Below are positions 14,054-23,041 of a DNA stretch of 64,000 bases, piece by piece (position 1 is the first letter of the stretch; every line of letters starts with the position of its first letter). The stretch is from Lachnospira sp. UBA4346 (GTDB taxonomy: Bacteria; Bacillota; Clostridia; Lachnospirales; Lachnospiraceae). A program made the position numbers and the translations under genes. Under the pieces are notes generated by a model that did no database searches, was not told where the DNA came from, and saw nothing but the letters and a program-made list of their open reading frames with translations. The DNA lies in contig DGTC01000065.1 in NCBI GenBank assembly GCA_002394205.1, positions 4,421 through 68,420 of the forward strand. The letters are read 5' to 3'.

Positions 14054-16441
14054 ATGAAAGAAATGATTGGAAGATTTAGGAATAAATGCTGGATAGCTGT
14101 GCTTGTTCTGGTATTTGGTTTTTTATGCTGCGGAAATATGAAGGTGTATGCAGCTTCGTGTAACCATGTAAGTGGGGATATTGAATTTGTTTGGAATGAA
14201 AATCATAGGGAAGCGAATGTATATTATATTTGTGCTAAGTGTATGCAGAGATATGAGTATGCTGGAGAGGCGGAAACTTGGCTAGTTAGTTATTATGAGC
14301 CAACTTGTACTTCCCCTGGGACAAGTACATATGATGCAAAGTTTGACTATAATGGTCAGACATTTTATTCATGCGATATATATATGTTCTCTGAAGAATT
14401 AGGACATGATTTCGGAGAATGGGAATATAAGTGGGCTGATGATTACAAAAGCTGTACCGCCACTAGAAGGTGTAAGCGTGATAGCTCTCATATGGAAACT
14501 TATGTTGTCAAAACAAGTATGATGGCTTATGTGCGAACAAAGGAACCAACCTGCACGAGCAAAGGTACTACCAGAATTTATGCTTTATTTGAGGACTGGA
14601 CTAGAGATTTGGAAACAGGCGGATATCTTATAGATAATACTTTCATTGATGTAGATAATATCGAGATCGATCCGACAGCTCATACAGGAGAAATAATATT
14701 AAAGGACAAGAAGGCTTCGAATTGTACGGAAGATGGATATACAGGAGATAGAGTGTATAGCTGTTGTGAAGCAGTTGTCGAGAGTGGAACTGTTCTTCAG
14801 GCGAGAGGACATTCTTATGATTCTGGAACGATTACAAAGCTCGCCACATGCTCTGAGCAAGGAGTAAAGACATATACCTGCTCGGTATGTAATGATACCA
14901 AAACAGAGAATATTGCAAAAAATGAAAATAACCATACAGGCGCTACAATATTAAAAAATAAGGTTAATCCGTCATGTACTGAAAATGGATTTAGCGGAGA
15001 TACTTACTGCAAGGATTGTGATACAAAACTTTCTTCAGGTACAGTTATTGAAAGGACAGGTCATACTTGGAACAGCGGGACAGTAACAAAAGCTGCGACT
15101 TGCAATCAGAAAGGAATTAAAACTTATACTTGCTCTGTGTGCAAAGATACCAAGACAGAGGAAATTGCAACCAATAGTTCTAGTCATACAGGAGAAACAG
15201 TGGTAAAAAACGCAGTTGCGGCTACTTGCTCTAAAGAGGGCTATTCTGGTGATACCTACTGCAAAGATTGTGATAAAAAACTCTCATCAGGTAAAAATAT
15301 TGAGAAAACAGGGCATACTTGGGATAGTGGAGTGGTGACTAAGGCTTCGACCTGTAATCAGAAGGGAACGAAAACATATACCTGTCAGAAATGTAATACG
15401 ACCAAAACAGAAGATATTGCTGTAGATAAAACAAAACATACTGGTGGCACCCAAACTAAAAATGTTGCGGCTGCTTCTTGCGGATCAACAGGCTACACAG
15501 GTGATGTTGTATGTAATGGATGTGGAGAGATACTAACAGCAGGAAAAGTTATTGAGAAAACGCAGAATCATAAGGCGTCTGCACTTGTAAAAGAGAATGT
15601 CAAGGAAGCAGACTGTACTCATGACGGAAGCTATGACAATGTGAGCTATTGCGAAGTTTGCCATAAAGAAATGAGCAGGACTAAGGTGGAAACAAAAGCA
15701 TTAGGGCATAAATGGGTAAGTGCAAGCACTATAAAAACGACTGCGAATAATCCGGGAACAGAAAGCCAGAGTTATGTATGTAGCGTATGTGGAGCAACAA
15801 AAACAGAAGCTGCTGACGGTACACATACTCATATTTATGAAAAATTAGTAGTTCCAGCAACAAAAAATTCGGACGGAAAAATCGAATGGAAATGTGGAGA
15901 GTGTCAAGATGTAAAGTCATCTGAGATTATTAGCAGAATTAAGAGTGTTGAGTTATCGTCTAGCAGTTTCACATATAATAGAAAGAACAAGAAACCGACT
16001 GTAACAATAAAGGACAATGCTGGTAATACAGTTGGCTCCGATTTCTATACGGTTGCCTATAAGAATAACAAGGCAGTTGGAAAAGCTACAGTAACAATTA
16101 CTATGAAGGGCAATTATAGCGGAGCCTATACCAAGACCTTTAATATTGTTCCGGCAAAAACATCAGTATCAAAGCTTACAGCAATCTCAAAAGGCATTAA
16201 GGTGACATGGAAAAAACAGACATCACAGGTTACTGGCTATCAGATTCAGTATTCCACAAGCAAGAGTTTCAAAAATGCCAAGCAGAAATTGATTTCAAAG
16301 AGTAAGACAACCAGTAGCTCTATTGCAGGGTTATCAGCAGGACAGAAATATTATGTTCGTATCAGGACATATAAAACGGTAAATGGAAAAAAGATATATT
16401 CCGGTTGGTCTGCGATAAAGACTATTACTACAAAGAAATAA
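14054..16441 (+). CDS. large secreted Cys-repeat protein with C-terminal Fn3-like domain
   Basis: A 795-residue protein. Residues 1-34 are a signal peptide (IAVLVLVFGFLCC, cleavage near VYAAS). The body carries about seven repeats of roughly 55-60 residues built on CxxC pairs (YTCSVCNDTKTENI, YTCSVCKDTKTEEI, YTCQKCNTTKTEDI alternating with YCKDCDTKLSSGT), probably structural metal or disulphide sites. A beta domain follows at about 640-690, then a fibronectin-III-like C-terminal domain (AISKGIKVTWKKQTSQVTGY). There is no LPXTG anchor. It is probably released or wall-associated, with a role in adhesion or cell contact. It has an upstream hairpin and its own cassette-type terminator. Confidence 0.75.
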   Translation: MKEMIGRFRNKCWIAVLVLVFGFLCCGNMKVYAASCNHVSGDIEFVWNENHREANVYYICAKCMQRYEYAGEAETWLVSYYEPTCTSPGTSTYDAKFDYNGQTFYSCDIYMFSEELGHDFGEWEYKWADDYKSCTATRRCKRDSSHMETYVVKTSMMAYVRTKEPTCTSKGTTRIYALFEDWTRDLETGGYLIDNTFIDVDNIEIDPTAHTGEIILKDKKASNCTEDGYTGDRVYSCCEAVVESGTVLQARGHSYDSGTITKLATCSEQGVKTYTCSVCNDTKTENIAKNENNHTGATILKNKVNPSCTENGFSGDTYCKDCDTKLSSGTVIERTGHTWNSGTVTKAATCNQKGIKTYTCSVCKDTKTEEIATNSSSHTGETVVKNAVAATCSKEGYSGDTYCKDCDKKLSSGKNIEKTGHTWDSGVVTKASTCNQKGTKTYTCQKCNTTKTEDIAVDKTKHTGGTQTKNVAAASCGSTGYTGDVVCNGCGEILTAGKVIEKTQNHKASALVKENVKEADCTHDGSYDNVSYCEVCHKEMSRTKVETKALGHKWVSASTIKTTANNPGTESQSYVCSVCGATKTEAADGTHTHIYEKLVVPATKNSDGKIEWKCGECQDVKSSEIISRIKSVELSSSSFTYNRKNKKPTVTIKDNAGNTVGSDFYTVAYKNNKAVGKATVTITMKGNYSGAYTKTFNIVPAKTSVSKLTAISKGIKVTWKKQTSQVTGYQIQYSTSKSFKNAKQKLISKSKTTSSSIAGLSAGQKYYVRIRTYKTVNGKKIYSGWSAIKTITTKK

Positions 16442-16468
16442 TATGAAATTATATGACTGAAATAAAGG

Positions 16469-16498
16469 GCGATACGGATTTGACCGTATCGCTTTTTT
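16469..16498 (+). terminator. cassette terminator C
   Basis: GCGATACGG (16469-16477) pairs with CCGTATCGC (16484-16492), followed by six T. It shares the GATACGG core with terminators A and B. Confidence 0.85.
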
Positions 16499-16551
16499 AG
16501 AAGTCGGGCATAGCCTACCATAACCCAATAATGAGTTATGGCGGTGTATGC

Positions 16552-16731
16552 TTATTTGTCTGCGGAGAGGGATTTTTCAATGTAATCATCAAGATCCGAT
16601 CTGCGGATGATGATTTTCTTCCTTATTTTTCCGGAGTGAATTTCTTTATCTTTAATGAGTTTGTAGGCTGTGGTCTTTCCTATCCCTAGCTCATCGCAGA
16701 CATCACTAACTGTTAATAGATTTTCTTTCAT
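16552..16731 (-). CDS. excisionase-like helix-turn-helix protein
   Basis: A 59-residue DNA-binding protein on the minus strand: LTVSDVCDELGIGKTTAYKL, then IKDKEIHSGKIRKKIIIRRS and DLDDYIEKSL. This is the classic HTH_17/excisionase fold. An in-frame ATG at 16794 would add 21 residues, but the ATG at 16731 has AGGAGG upstream and begins the conserved domain. It faces away from the cassette array. It is probably a directionality factor or regulator of the mobilization genes that follow. Confidence 0.75.
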   Translation of the reverse strand: MKENLLTVSDVCDELGIGKTTAYKLIKDKEIHSGKIRKKIIIRRSDLDDYIEKSLSADK

Positions 16732-17061
16732 TGTATATCGTACCTCCTGTTCATATGTGGTTAATTCGAAGTAAAGGACAAAATAAATTTTCATTTCGCA
16801 TAAACAATTTAGTAAAAAGAGTTATCAAGTGATTTTATTAAATAACTGTTGGTGTTTAATTTTTCATTTTGAACCAAAAATAGAATAAAAAATGTGGGAA
16901 CAAAAATATCCATGATTTGAATGGATTACTAAATCAAATGATTGGAGTTAGAACGGAACTGGAGATAAAAATGCATGAGTAAATGCGTATCCTGTTATAT
17001 ATAAATACTAATATTAAAAATATAATTATACTAAAAAATATATAGAAAGAAGATGATACTA
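16732..17061. other. AT-rich gap before the mobilization genes (possible oriT)
   Basis: This 330-bp, strongly AT-rich gap precedes the RHH/relaxase pair. It contains short inverted repeats (ATCCAT at 16907-16912 with ATGGAT; ATTTGA with TCAAAT) and no credible gene. Because oriT usually lies just upstream of the relaxase genes, this is where I would expect it, but I cannot identify a nic motif. Confidence 0.3.
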
Positions 17062-17331
17062 ATGAAAGAAAATAAGACTAAAGAGATTAAGTTTAGAGTA
17101 TCAGAGAAAGAAAAAAAGAAAATCCAGAAATTAGCAGATAATGAAAATAAGACAGTAACTGAATATATATTGGATACTGTATTAAAACAACGGAATGTGA
17201 AGAATAATAGTGTGAAGCTTGATGTATATGTGGCGGCTGTCACACAGGATATCTGCAATTATATTAAAGAAAATTATGGAGAGGATAAATTTCTTGAGGA
17301 TGAGGTGAAGCGGTTGTGGGGACTCTTGTAA
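17062..17331 (+). CDS. MobC-like ribbon-helix-helix relaxosome protein
   Basis: An 89-residue protein with an N-terminal ribbon-helix-helix (EIKFRVSEKEKKKIQKLADN, then ENKTVTEYILDTVL), as in MobC-type relaxosome proteins that bind oriT beside a relaxase. An ATG at 17053 is also possible but has its purine tract directly adjacent; 17062 has better spacing. It overlaps the relaxase gene by 16 bases, so the two are translationally coupled. Confidence 0.78.
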   Translation: MKENKTKEIKFRVSEKEKKKIQKLADNENKTVTEYILDTVLKQRNVKNNSVKLDVYVAAVTQDICNYIKENYGEDKFLEDEVKRLWGLL

Positions 17332-17822
17332 TAAAACTCATTCCAAAATACTATCCATCAGAATATGATATAATGAACTTGCTACAATATATTGCTGGTA
17401 AAGGAAAAAAGGATGCAGAGAAAATTTCATATATTGGAGCAAGAGGATTGTCATTAAAATATAAGGTTGCTGCAGAGCAGATTATGATTATGCAGGAAGC
17501 ATTGCGGAAGAATAAGAATCGTCGTATATATCATATGGTTATCTCATTCCCAACTAATATTCAGAATGATATTTTGATTATTGGATTTGCTAAAAAGGTT
17601 GCGGCTATGCTTTGGGAAGAATATCAGGTGTTTTATGCAATTCATAATAGTACAGGTAATAAGCATATACACTTTGCAATAAATGCAGTCAGTTATAAGA
17701 CAGGTAACAAGTGGCATAAAAGCAAGATTGAATTGACGGAGCTAAAAGGGAGAATACAGAATACATGGGATCGCTTAAATAGTGGAGAACCTCTGGATTT
17801 GGATTATAAAAACTTTGCATAA
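17316..17822 (+). CDS. minimal relaxase (relaxase/mobilization nuclease domain)
   Basis: A 168-residue protein consisting only of a relaxase nuclease domain. The metal-binding histidine motif is VFYAIHNSTGNKHIHFAINA near residues 108-127, and HMVISFPTN near 68-76 is the preceding strand. It starts at GTG with GAGGTGAAG at 17302-17310. Family members normally run to 300-500 residues with helicase or primase tails, so this is a compact form that nicks oriT and depends on conjugation machinery supplied in trans. It pairs with the RHH protein upstream. Confidence 0.78.
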   Translation: MGTLVIKLIPKYYPSEYDIMNLLQYIAGKGKKDAEKISYIGARGLSLKYKVAAEQIMIMQEALRKNKNRRIYHMVISFPTNIQNDILIIGFAKKVAAMLWEEYQVFYAIHNSTGNKHIHFAINAVSYKTGNKWHKSKIELTELKGRIQNTWDRLNSGEPLDLDYKNFA

Positions 17823-17876
17823 GGATGTTATAATACAGAATATTTATTGCGACAAAAATACGGAGTAGGTGATTTG

Positions 17877-18500
17877 ATGATTGAAGATGGAAAATATGAT
17901 CTTAATAAGGGGATAGAAATAATTCTCAGAGAACATGCCAGAAGATTGGAATGTCAGGAATTTATTGATAAGCCAGTAATGGCTGTGTCTGATATATTCA
18001 GGGAGTATATAGTACATAGATATTTTAAAAGTGTAAAAAAAACATATGATTATGACAAAGAGTTGGTGAGTGCGACGATTATTGATAAAGCGAATGCAAT
18101 ATCGAAAAGTCTTGATCTAATTACTCCGGATTATGTTGATGTGAAAAGGGGATACATTTTTAATCATAAGTCAGAAAATGGAAAGACAAGCAGAAATAAG
18201 CTAGAAGAGATAAAGGATTCCAATGTATTTAGCAATTGTGATGTATTTACTTTAGAATTGTTTGATATATTGATTGATAATCTGACCTATTACAAAAAAG
18301 ATGGTCAAAAGCATGCTACCGTAAATAAGAAAACAGGAAAAGTTAATTGGAACCAAATTCCAGAAAGTGTTCGTTATGAAATTTTATGGCGTGTCAGTAT
18401 ATTGAGTGAAAAAAGACCTAATGTATGGACAATAGATGAGTATGATTTGAGAATCATGGCTGATATGATGCAAGTAGATTTGCCCGCAGAAGAAGAGTAA
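17877..18500 (+). CDS. hypothetical protein of the mobilization module
   Basis: A 207-residue protein. I prefer ATG 17877 (AGGTG at 17867-17871) to the in-frame TTG at 17847. It is mostly helical and charged, with no recognised domain (GIEIILREHARRLECQEFID near the start). It follows the relaxase by about 55 bases and ends before a perfect 12-bp terminator, so it may be the last gene of the mobilization operon. An accessory role in transfer is inferred from position only. Confidence 0.55.
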   Translation: MIEDGKYDLNKGIEIILREHARRLECQEFIDKPVMAVSDIFREYIVHRYFKSVKKTYDYDKELVSATIIDKANAISKSLDLITPDYVDVKRGYIFNHKSENGKTSRNKLEEIKDSNVFSNCDVFTLELFDILIDNLTYYKKDGQKHATVNKKTGKVNWNQIPESVRYEILWRVSILSEKRPNVWTIDEYDLRIMADMMQVDLPAEEE

Positions 18501-18537
18501 TAAATCAAAATAGCATAAATAGTAAAAAATGTAAAAA

Positions 18538-18573
18538 GAACCTAAACGATAAAAAACGTCGTTTAGGTTCTTT
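18538..18573 (+). terminator. intrinsic terminator of the mobilization operon
   Basis: GAACCTAAACGA (18538-18549) pairs perfectly with TCGTTTAGGTTC (18559-18570), followed by TTTC. Confidence 0.7.
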
Positions 18574-18745
18574 CGCGTTTGCGAGGAAAACAGTATAGAA
18601 TGCACTTGTAATTACTTATTAAATTCAAATGTGCACAGATGAAAAATAGTAAGAGTTAAAAATACTTGTAATTCAAGTGGGAAAGTGGGAAGTTCTCCCC
18701 CCTTTTCCCACCAGATTTACAAAAATAAAGTAGGAGGATTCCATC

Positions 18746-19354
18746 ATGTCTAAAAATAAAGGTATATCACTAACAAATGAACAGTTCATGATGCTGTGTA
18801 ATGGCAGTGGCATAAAATATGGCAACAATCCAAATCTGGCAGAAGAATGGAATAAGGTGGTTGAGGACAATGAAAATTTTCATGCATTGACGCTTCAGGT
18901 AAAAAGCTGGCTAGATGAGGAATATGCTCAAAGGTTAAGTGAGATGACAAGAAACTACGAGGCAGAAATAAACAGTCAGGACAAACAGATCAGAAAATTG
19001 CGAAATAAAGTAGCTTCAATGGAGCTTCAAGTGCAAATGCTGGAGAAGAGCAATAAAAAGGAGGCTCGTGTTGTTCAAAAACATCAGGAGCAGATAAGAG
19101 ATTTACTTGATTTAAAAGATGAAATGAAGGAATTTCACAAAGAATACAAAAAACTCGAAAATCAGGTGAAGTCTATTTCAAAATTGTTGAGAGTGTTTGT
19201 GTCTTTGACAAGAATTGTTGCACCAGGCGATTCATTTAAAGAAATGACAAAAAAACTTAAACGAAAGGCTGAGGATGATTATTACAACCGATTAGCCCAA
19301 AATAGGATAGGGATTCCAGAAATTCTAAATAGCAAAATAATTGATGTTGACTAG
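18746..19354 (+). CDS. coiled-coil protein preceding the DUF927-like ATPase
   Basis: A 202-residue protein. Residues about 60-150 form a long coiled coil (QDKQIRKLRNKVASMELQVQ, then MLEKSNKKEARVVQKHQEQI). The N-terminus is globular, and a short conserved-looking tail ends in IPEILNSKIIDVD. AGGAGG lies 10-15 bases before the ATG. The stop is 13 bases before the chosen start of the ATPase, so they form one operon. A role as a partner or loader of the ATPase is inferred. Confidence 0.6.
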   Translation: MSKNKGISLTNEQFMMLCNGSGIKYGNNPNLAEEWNKVVEDNENFHALTLQVKSWLDEEYAQRLSEMTRNYEAEINSQDKQIRKLRNKVASMELQVQMLEKSNKKEARVVQKHQEQIRDLLDLKDEMKEFHKEYKKLENQVKSISKLLRVFVSLTRIVAPGDSFKEMTKKLKRKAEDDYYNRLAQNRIGIPEILNSKIIDVD

Positions 19355-19367
19355 GAGGGATATGAAT

Positions 19368-21029
19368 ATGCCAAATTCAAATGAAAGTGAAATCACAAAG
19401 GAAAGAGAGGCTTTTTACTTAAATGATGGCTATTATGTAGGAAATCACAAAGTCGCAGATTTTGAGCCTTATGTGGTTAAGAAGTATATCACTAAGGATT
19501 TAACGATTGGTGAGGACTCGGTTTCCTACGATGTTAGGGTAAGATATCAAAGAGGTGGAGAATCTGAATCGCTTCGAGTAGAGGATTTTTTGAAAATAGA
19601 TTATTTTAGAGATTTTAGCCAAAATACTGTTATGCTTAAAAAATTTGATAAATTGACTCTGGCATTCAAACTCCAGCAGGAAGCCCTAAATCCTGATTTA
19701 GAAACTGAGATAACAGTAATTGCGGCACCTGGTTATTACAAGGTTGATAATAGTCAAATTATGGTGGTAGCAGACAAAACTTTTTGTGAGAAAGGGGTTA
19801 GCGAGACTGTTAAATCAGTCTCGCCCCATAAGTGGTTATCTGCAACAACTTTCAATTATGACACATTCAAGAAATATATAACTTTTATGCCAGGTGTGAC
19901 GGAGGTTTTATTTTATTCGGCGTTATCTGCGGTTATTCAGCCTTTATTGATAGAAACAGGAAATATTCCAGGATTCGTCACAGCGATGATAGCCCCATCA
20001 GGACATTTGAAAACAACGCTAACGAGACTTTATACACAGTGGACAGTATCATCCGCAGATTTAGAAGTATTGTTTGATGACAGAATTACTAATGATAAGT
20101 TGGCAAAGAATATCTATGCAGCGGTTGGACTGGGATATCTGATAGATGATTACCACAAAAAGAATCGTGAGTATGATAAACGCAAATACCGAGATCGCCT
20201 TGATACAGCAACAAGAATAGCATCTGAGAATAAAGCTTCAGCTATGATTTTTATTACAGCAGAGTTTATAGAGGGAGAAAGTATTTTCTCCGAGCAGGAC
20301 AGACTTTTAGAAATACATATTCCGCAAATGAATAAAGAATTATCTGAATATAAGCGAAGACTGGGGGATATGAAAAAAGAAGAAATGGCATCTATTGCTC
20401 AGGAATTTGCAAAGAAAGTTATGGCTGATGTTGATAAGGCAAAGGAGCATATTGCAAATTTTGTTAAGGATTATAGGATACCAAGCTGGGTAGATGTTAC
20501 TACCAGACTAGGACATCATATAATGATAATTCTGTTGACGGAGTATCTCTTTAGAATTTTTATGTGTGGCGGAAATGATATTCAATCTCATCTTCGTGAC
20601 TTGGAAAAGGCATTGGAGGTTAATGGTCAAAAACAGACGAATGAATTAAAACTGTTGAGAAGAAAAGAGAATGTTAAGAGCTATATTCTTGAGATTTATG
20701 ACTTGTTAGAGAATAGAGGGAAAGATAACCCGGATATCCATATTACAGTAAATCGTGAGCAATATGATGAGAATAAAATAGGTTCAGTTTATTGGGATAT
20801 GGGGAAAAATGTGTGTTATGTCACATCAAATAACCTGGCTGATATTTTGAGAAAACGCATAGGACATGCAGTTTCAGTAAAAAAAGTATCAGAAGAGCTA
20901 CATGATTATGGGGTTCTAATTGAGGATACAGACAAAAGAAGTGTAAAGTTCAGATCTCGAAGACACTATTTGATTGATTATCAATCATTGAAAAATGCAT
21001 GTGCAGCATTAAGAGGAGAAGTACAGTAA
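19368..21029 (+). CDS. DUF927-like P-loop ATPase (replication or helicase-like)
   Basis: A 553-residue protein. The ATPase core has a divergent P-loop APSGHLKTT near residue 208, where the Gly before Lys is replaced by Leu, and a Walker-B-like LGYLIDDYH near 255. The layout (N-terminal beta region, ATPase core, C-terminal helical region) resembles DUF927 primase/helicase-associated proteins of mobile elements; family placement is by motif only. AGGAGG at 19353-19358 is 9 bases before ATG 19368 but only 3 before the ATG at 19362. It may replicate or process the excised element. Confidence 0.6.
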   Translation: MPNSNESEITKEREAFYLNDGYYVGNHKVADFEPYVVKKYITKDLTIGEDSVSYDVRVRYQRGGESESLRVEDFLKIDYFRDFSQNTVMLKKFDKLTLAFKLQQEALNPDLETEITVIAAPGYYKVDNSQIMVVADKTFCEKGVSETVKSVSPHKWLSATTFNYDTFKKYITFMPGVTEVLFYSALSAVIQPLLIETGNIPGFVTAMIAPSGHLKTTLTRLYTQWTVSSADLEVLFDDRITNDKLAKNIYAAVGLGYLIDDYHKKNREYDKRKYRDRLDTATRIASENKASAMIFITAEFIEGESIFSEQDRLLEIHIPQMNKELSEYKRRLGDMKKEEMASIAQEFAKKVMADVDKAKEHIANFVKDYRIPSWVDVTTRLGHHIMIILLTEYLFRIFMCGGNDIQSHLRDLEKALEVNGQKQTNELKLLRRKENVKSYILEIYDLLENRGKDNPDIHITVNREQYDENKIGSVYWDMGKNVCYVTSNNLADILRKRIGHAVSVKKVSEELHDYGVLIEDTDKRSVKFRSRRHYLIDYQSLKNACAALRGEVQ

Positions 21030-21109
21030 AGGAAACCAGTAATTTTGAGTGATACATTATTTCTAGGATACAAAGCAAACAAGAAATTCGTTAGAAGGAG
21101 GACATTATT

Positions 21110-21298
21110 ATGGACGAGAAGAATTGTTGTATTTATTATACCGCTGCAGATTTGATGGCATTGTTGGGTATATCAAGATCCAGAGCTTACAAGTTGCTCA
21201 AGCAGATGAATGAAGAACTGGAGGAGCAAGGTTATATTGTTGTGGCGGGTAAGGTGCCTAAAAAGTATTTCTCGGAGCGTTGCTATGGTCTTGCGTAG
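21110..21298 (+). CDS. excisionase-like small HTH protein
   Basis: A 62-residue protein with a helix-turn-helix (TAADLMALLGISRSRAYKLL, then KQMNEELEEQGYIVVAGKVP and KKYFSERCYGL). This type is found directly upstream of Tn1549/ICE-like integrases and usually acts as excisionase or regulator. AGGAGG precedes the ATG, and the integrase starts 62 bases after the stop. A clear homologue, truncated at its C-terminus, lies at 26255-26416 in element 2. Confidence 0.82.
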   Translation: MDEKNCCIYYTAADLMALLGISRSRAYKLLKQMNEELEEQGYIVVAGKVPKKYFSERCYGLA

Positions 21299-21360
21299 TA
21301 GAGGGAATTGTTGCTGCAAGTCAGATGATGGCTTGCAGCATTTTAGAAAGGAGTGAGTAG

Positions 21361-22440
21361 ATGTACTTAAAAAACAATGGACCTGATAAAGGATGGGAAG
21401 TACGAGTAACCTACCATGATATTTACGGCAAGAAAAAACAGGGGCACAAACGAGGATTTCGTACCAAAAAGGAAGCAGAAGCCTGGGGAAATAAGTTCTT
21501 GGAAAAACAGCAGAACCAGATAGACATTAGCTTTGAAGCATTCTGGGAAATTTATCGTAGCGATATGCAAGAGCGATTGCGTGAGAACACTATGCGTAGC
21601 AAGGATTATATTGTTGAGCTTAAGCTTCTTCCGTATTTTGGTAAAAAGAAAATGCTCGATATTACTGCGGCAGATATAAGAAAGTGGCAGACAGAACTAA
21701 TGAAACAGGGGTATTCTCAGACCTATCTAAAGACTATCAATAATCAGTTGTCGGCTATCTTCAATTATGCTCAGAAGTATTATGACCTTCCTCGTAATCC
21801 AGCAAAACAGGCGGGGACTATGGGAAAGGGAAGTGCTGATGAAATGAACTACTGGACACAGGAAGAATTTGAACAGTTCCTAGAAACCATGCAGGAGAAA
21901 GAGATTTCGTACTATGCATTTCTTACATTATACTGGACGGGTATTCGAATCGGTGAATTGCTTGCACTTACTTTGGCAGACTTTGATGCAGAAGAGAAAA
22001 CTTTGGATATCAACAAATCATACCAGAGAATAAAAGGAAAGGATGTTATCACAGAACCAAAGACAGAGAAAGGGAAGCGTGTGATTGCATTACCGGATTT
22101 TCTTGTGGAAAAGCTGAATGATTATACAGCTAAATTATATGGAATTATGCCTAATGACAGAATGTTTCATATTACAAAATCATATCTGGAGCATGAGATG
22201 CTTCGAGGGGTAAAGGAATCGGGTGTAAAGAAGATTCGATTGCACGATATCAGACATTCACATGCTTCCTTACTGATTAGTAAGTTAGGAGCATCCCCCC
22301 AGCTTGTAGCAGATCGTCTTGGGCATGAAAAAATTGTAACAACGCTACAGACTTATTCGCATTTGTATCCTGATCAGTCAAGAGACCTTGCAGACCAGCT
22401 TGATGGATTAAATGAACAGAACGAAGATGATGAGGAGTAA
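21361..22440 (+). CDS. int: tyrosine recombinase / integrase of element 1
   Basis: A 359-residue phage-type integrase. It has an AP2-like arm-binding N-terminus (about 1-50), a SAM-like core-binding domain (about 55-145) and a catalytic domain with Arg in YWTGIRIGELLALT near 197, Lys in TEPKTEKGKRVI, the HDIRHSH box near 294, His in LGHEKI and nucleophile Tyr in TYSHLYPD near 330. GGAGTG lies before the ATG. It should integrate and excise element 1, whose proposed right end is the 18-bp repeat at 24023. It is closely related in layout to the integrase at 27180. Confidence 0.95.
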   Translation: MYLKNNGPDKGWEVRVTYHDIYGKKKQGHKRGFRTKKEAEAWGNKFLEKQQNQIDISFEAFWEIYRSDMQERLRENTMRSKDYIVELKLLPYFGKKKMLDITAADIRKWQTELMKQGYSQTYLKTINNQLSAIFNYAQKYYDLPRNPAKQAGTMGKGSADEMNYWTQEEFEQFLETMQEKEISYYAFLTLYWTGIRIGELLALTLADFDAEEKTLDINKSYQRIKGKDVITEPKTEKGKRVIALPDFLVEKLNDYTAKLYGIMPNDRMFHITKSYLEHEMLRGVKESGVKKIRLHDIRHSHASLLISKLGASPQLVADRLGHEKIVTTLQTYSHLYPDQSRDLADQLDGLNEQNEDDEE

Positions 22441-22446
22441 AAAAAT

Positions 22447-22893
22447 ATGCCGAGTAAACATAAAGGACACCCAACAATCGCTTTTCGCCCAAGCTCGCCT
22501 TGGCAGTATTCTTTAATAGAAGAAAGAGCTAAGTTGTCGGGATTGTATAAGAAGGATTTTATAGTACGAAGCTGTATTTACAGTAACATTTGCATGGTTG
22601 GCAAAAAAGAGAATATTGAACGCATTGTTGATTCCGTAGAGGAAATGCAGATAACAATGAAGGAAATCGTCAGTCAATTATCGGCTGGCGATTTTTCTGT
22701 TTCAGAGGAAAGTTATGAGGAATTTAGAAATGATATGTTGGCATTGGCAGTAACAGTAGTGGATATACTAAATGGAGCAGCATATCTTTTTGAGAAAAAG
22801 CCAGATAAGGATAATCAGCATTGGAAGATGGATTTGGAGCTGGAGCAATTCAGGGAAATGCTGCGTGTAGAAAAAGAGAGCGATGATAGTTAA
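22447..22893 (+). CDS. MobC-like RHH protein downstream of the integrase
   Basis: A 148-residue protein. Its N-terminal half carries a ribbon-helix-helix-like pattern (IAFRPSSPWQYSLIEERAKL, then SGLYKKDFIVRSCIYSNICM) closely parallel to the protein at 28288-28677 (MNFRVSPTEKSLIDKRITLS). The C-terminal half is helical and acidic. It starts 6 bases after the integrase stop, so it is cotranscribed with it. It probably binds element DNA in the relaxosome or as a regulator. Confidence 0.7.
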   Translation: MPSKHKGHPTIAFRPSSPWQYSLIEERAKLSGLYKKDFIVRSCIYSNICMVGKKENIERIVDSVEEMQITMKEIVSQLSAGDFSVSEESYEEFRNDMLALAVTVVDILNGAAYLFEKKPDKDNQHWKMDLELEQFREMLRVEKESDDS

Positions 22894-23041
22894 AAATGAA
22901 TTGAGAAAACAGGACTTTTGAAGTATAATATTCTTGAGTTATTTTATCTATTTGATGTTTTCTTGTATTCGTTATGGAGGCTGAGAGGCATTTATAAGGA
23001 ATACGGCAGATTACACAATGCAAGGAAGTTGAGGTGATAAT

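Noticed and set aside
14800..15700. CRISPR-like or tandem DNA repeats in the large secreted-protein gene
   Set aside because: The repeats are protein-level (CxxC units of about 55-60 residues) and diverged at DNA level. No short identical repeats with unique spacers exist.
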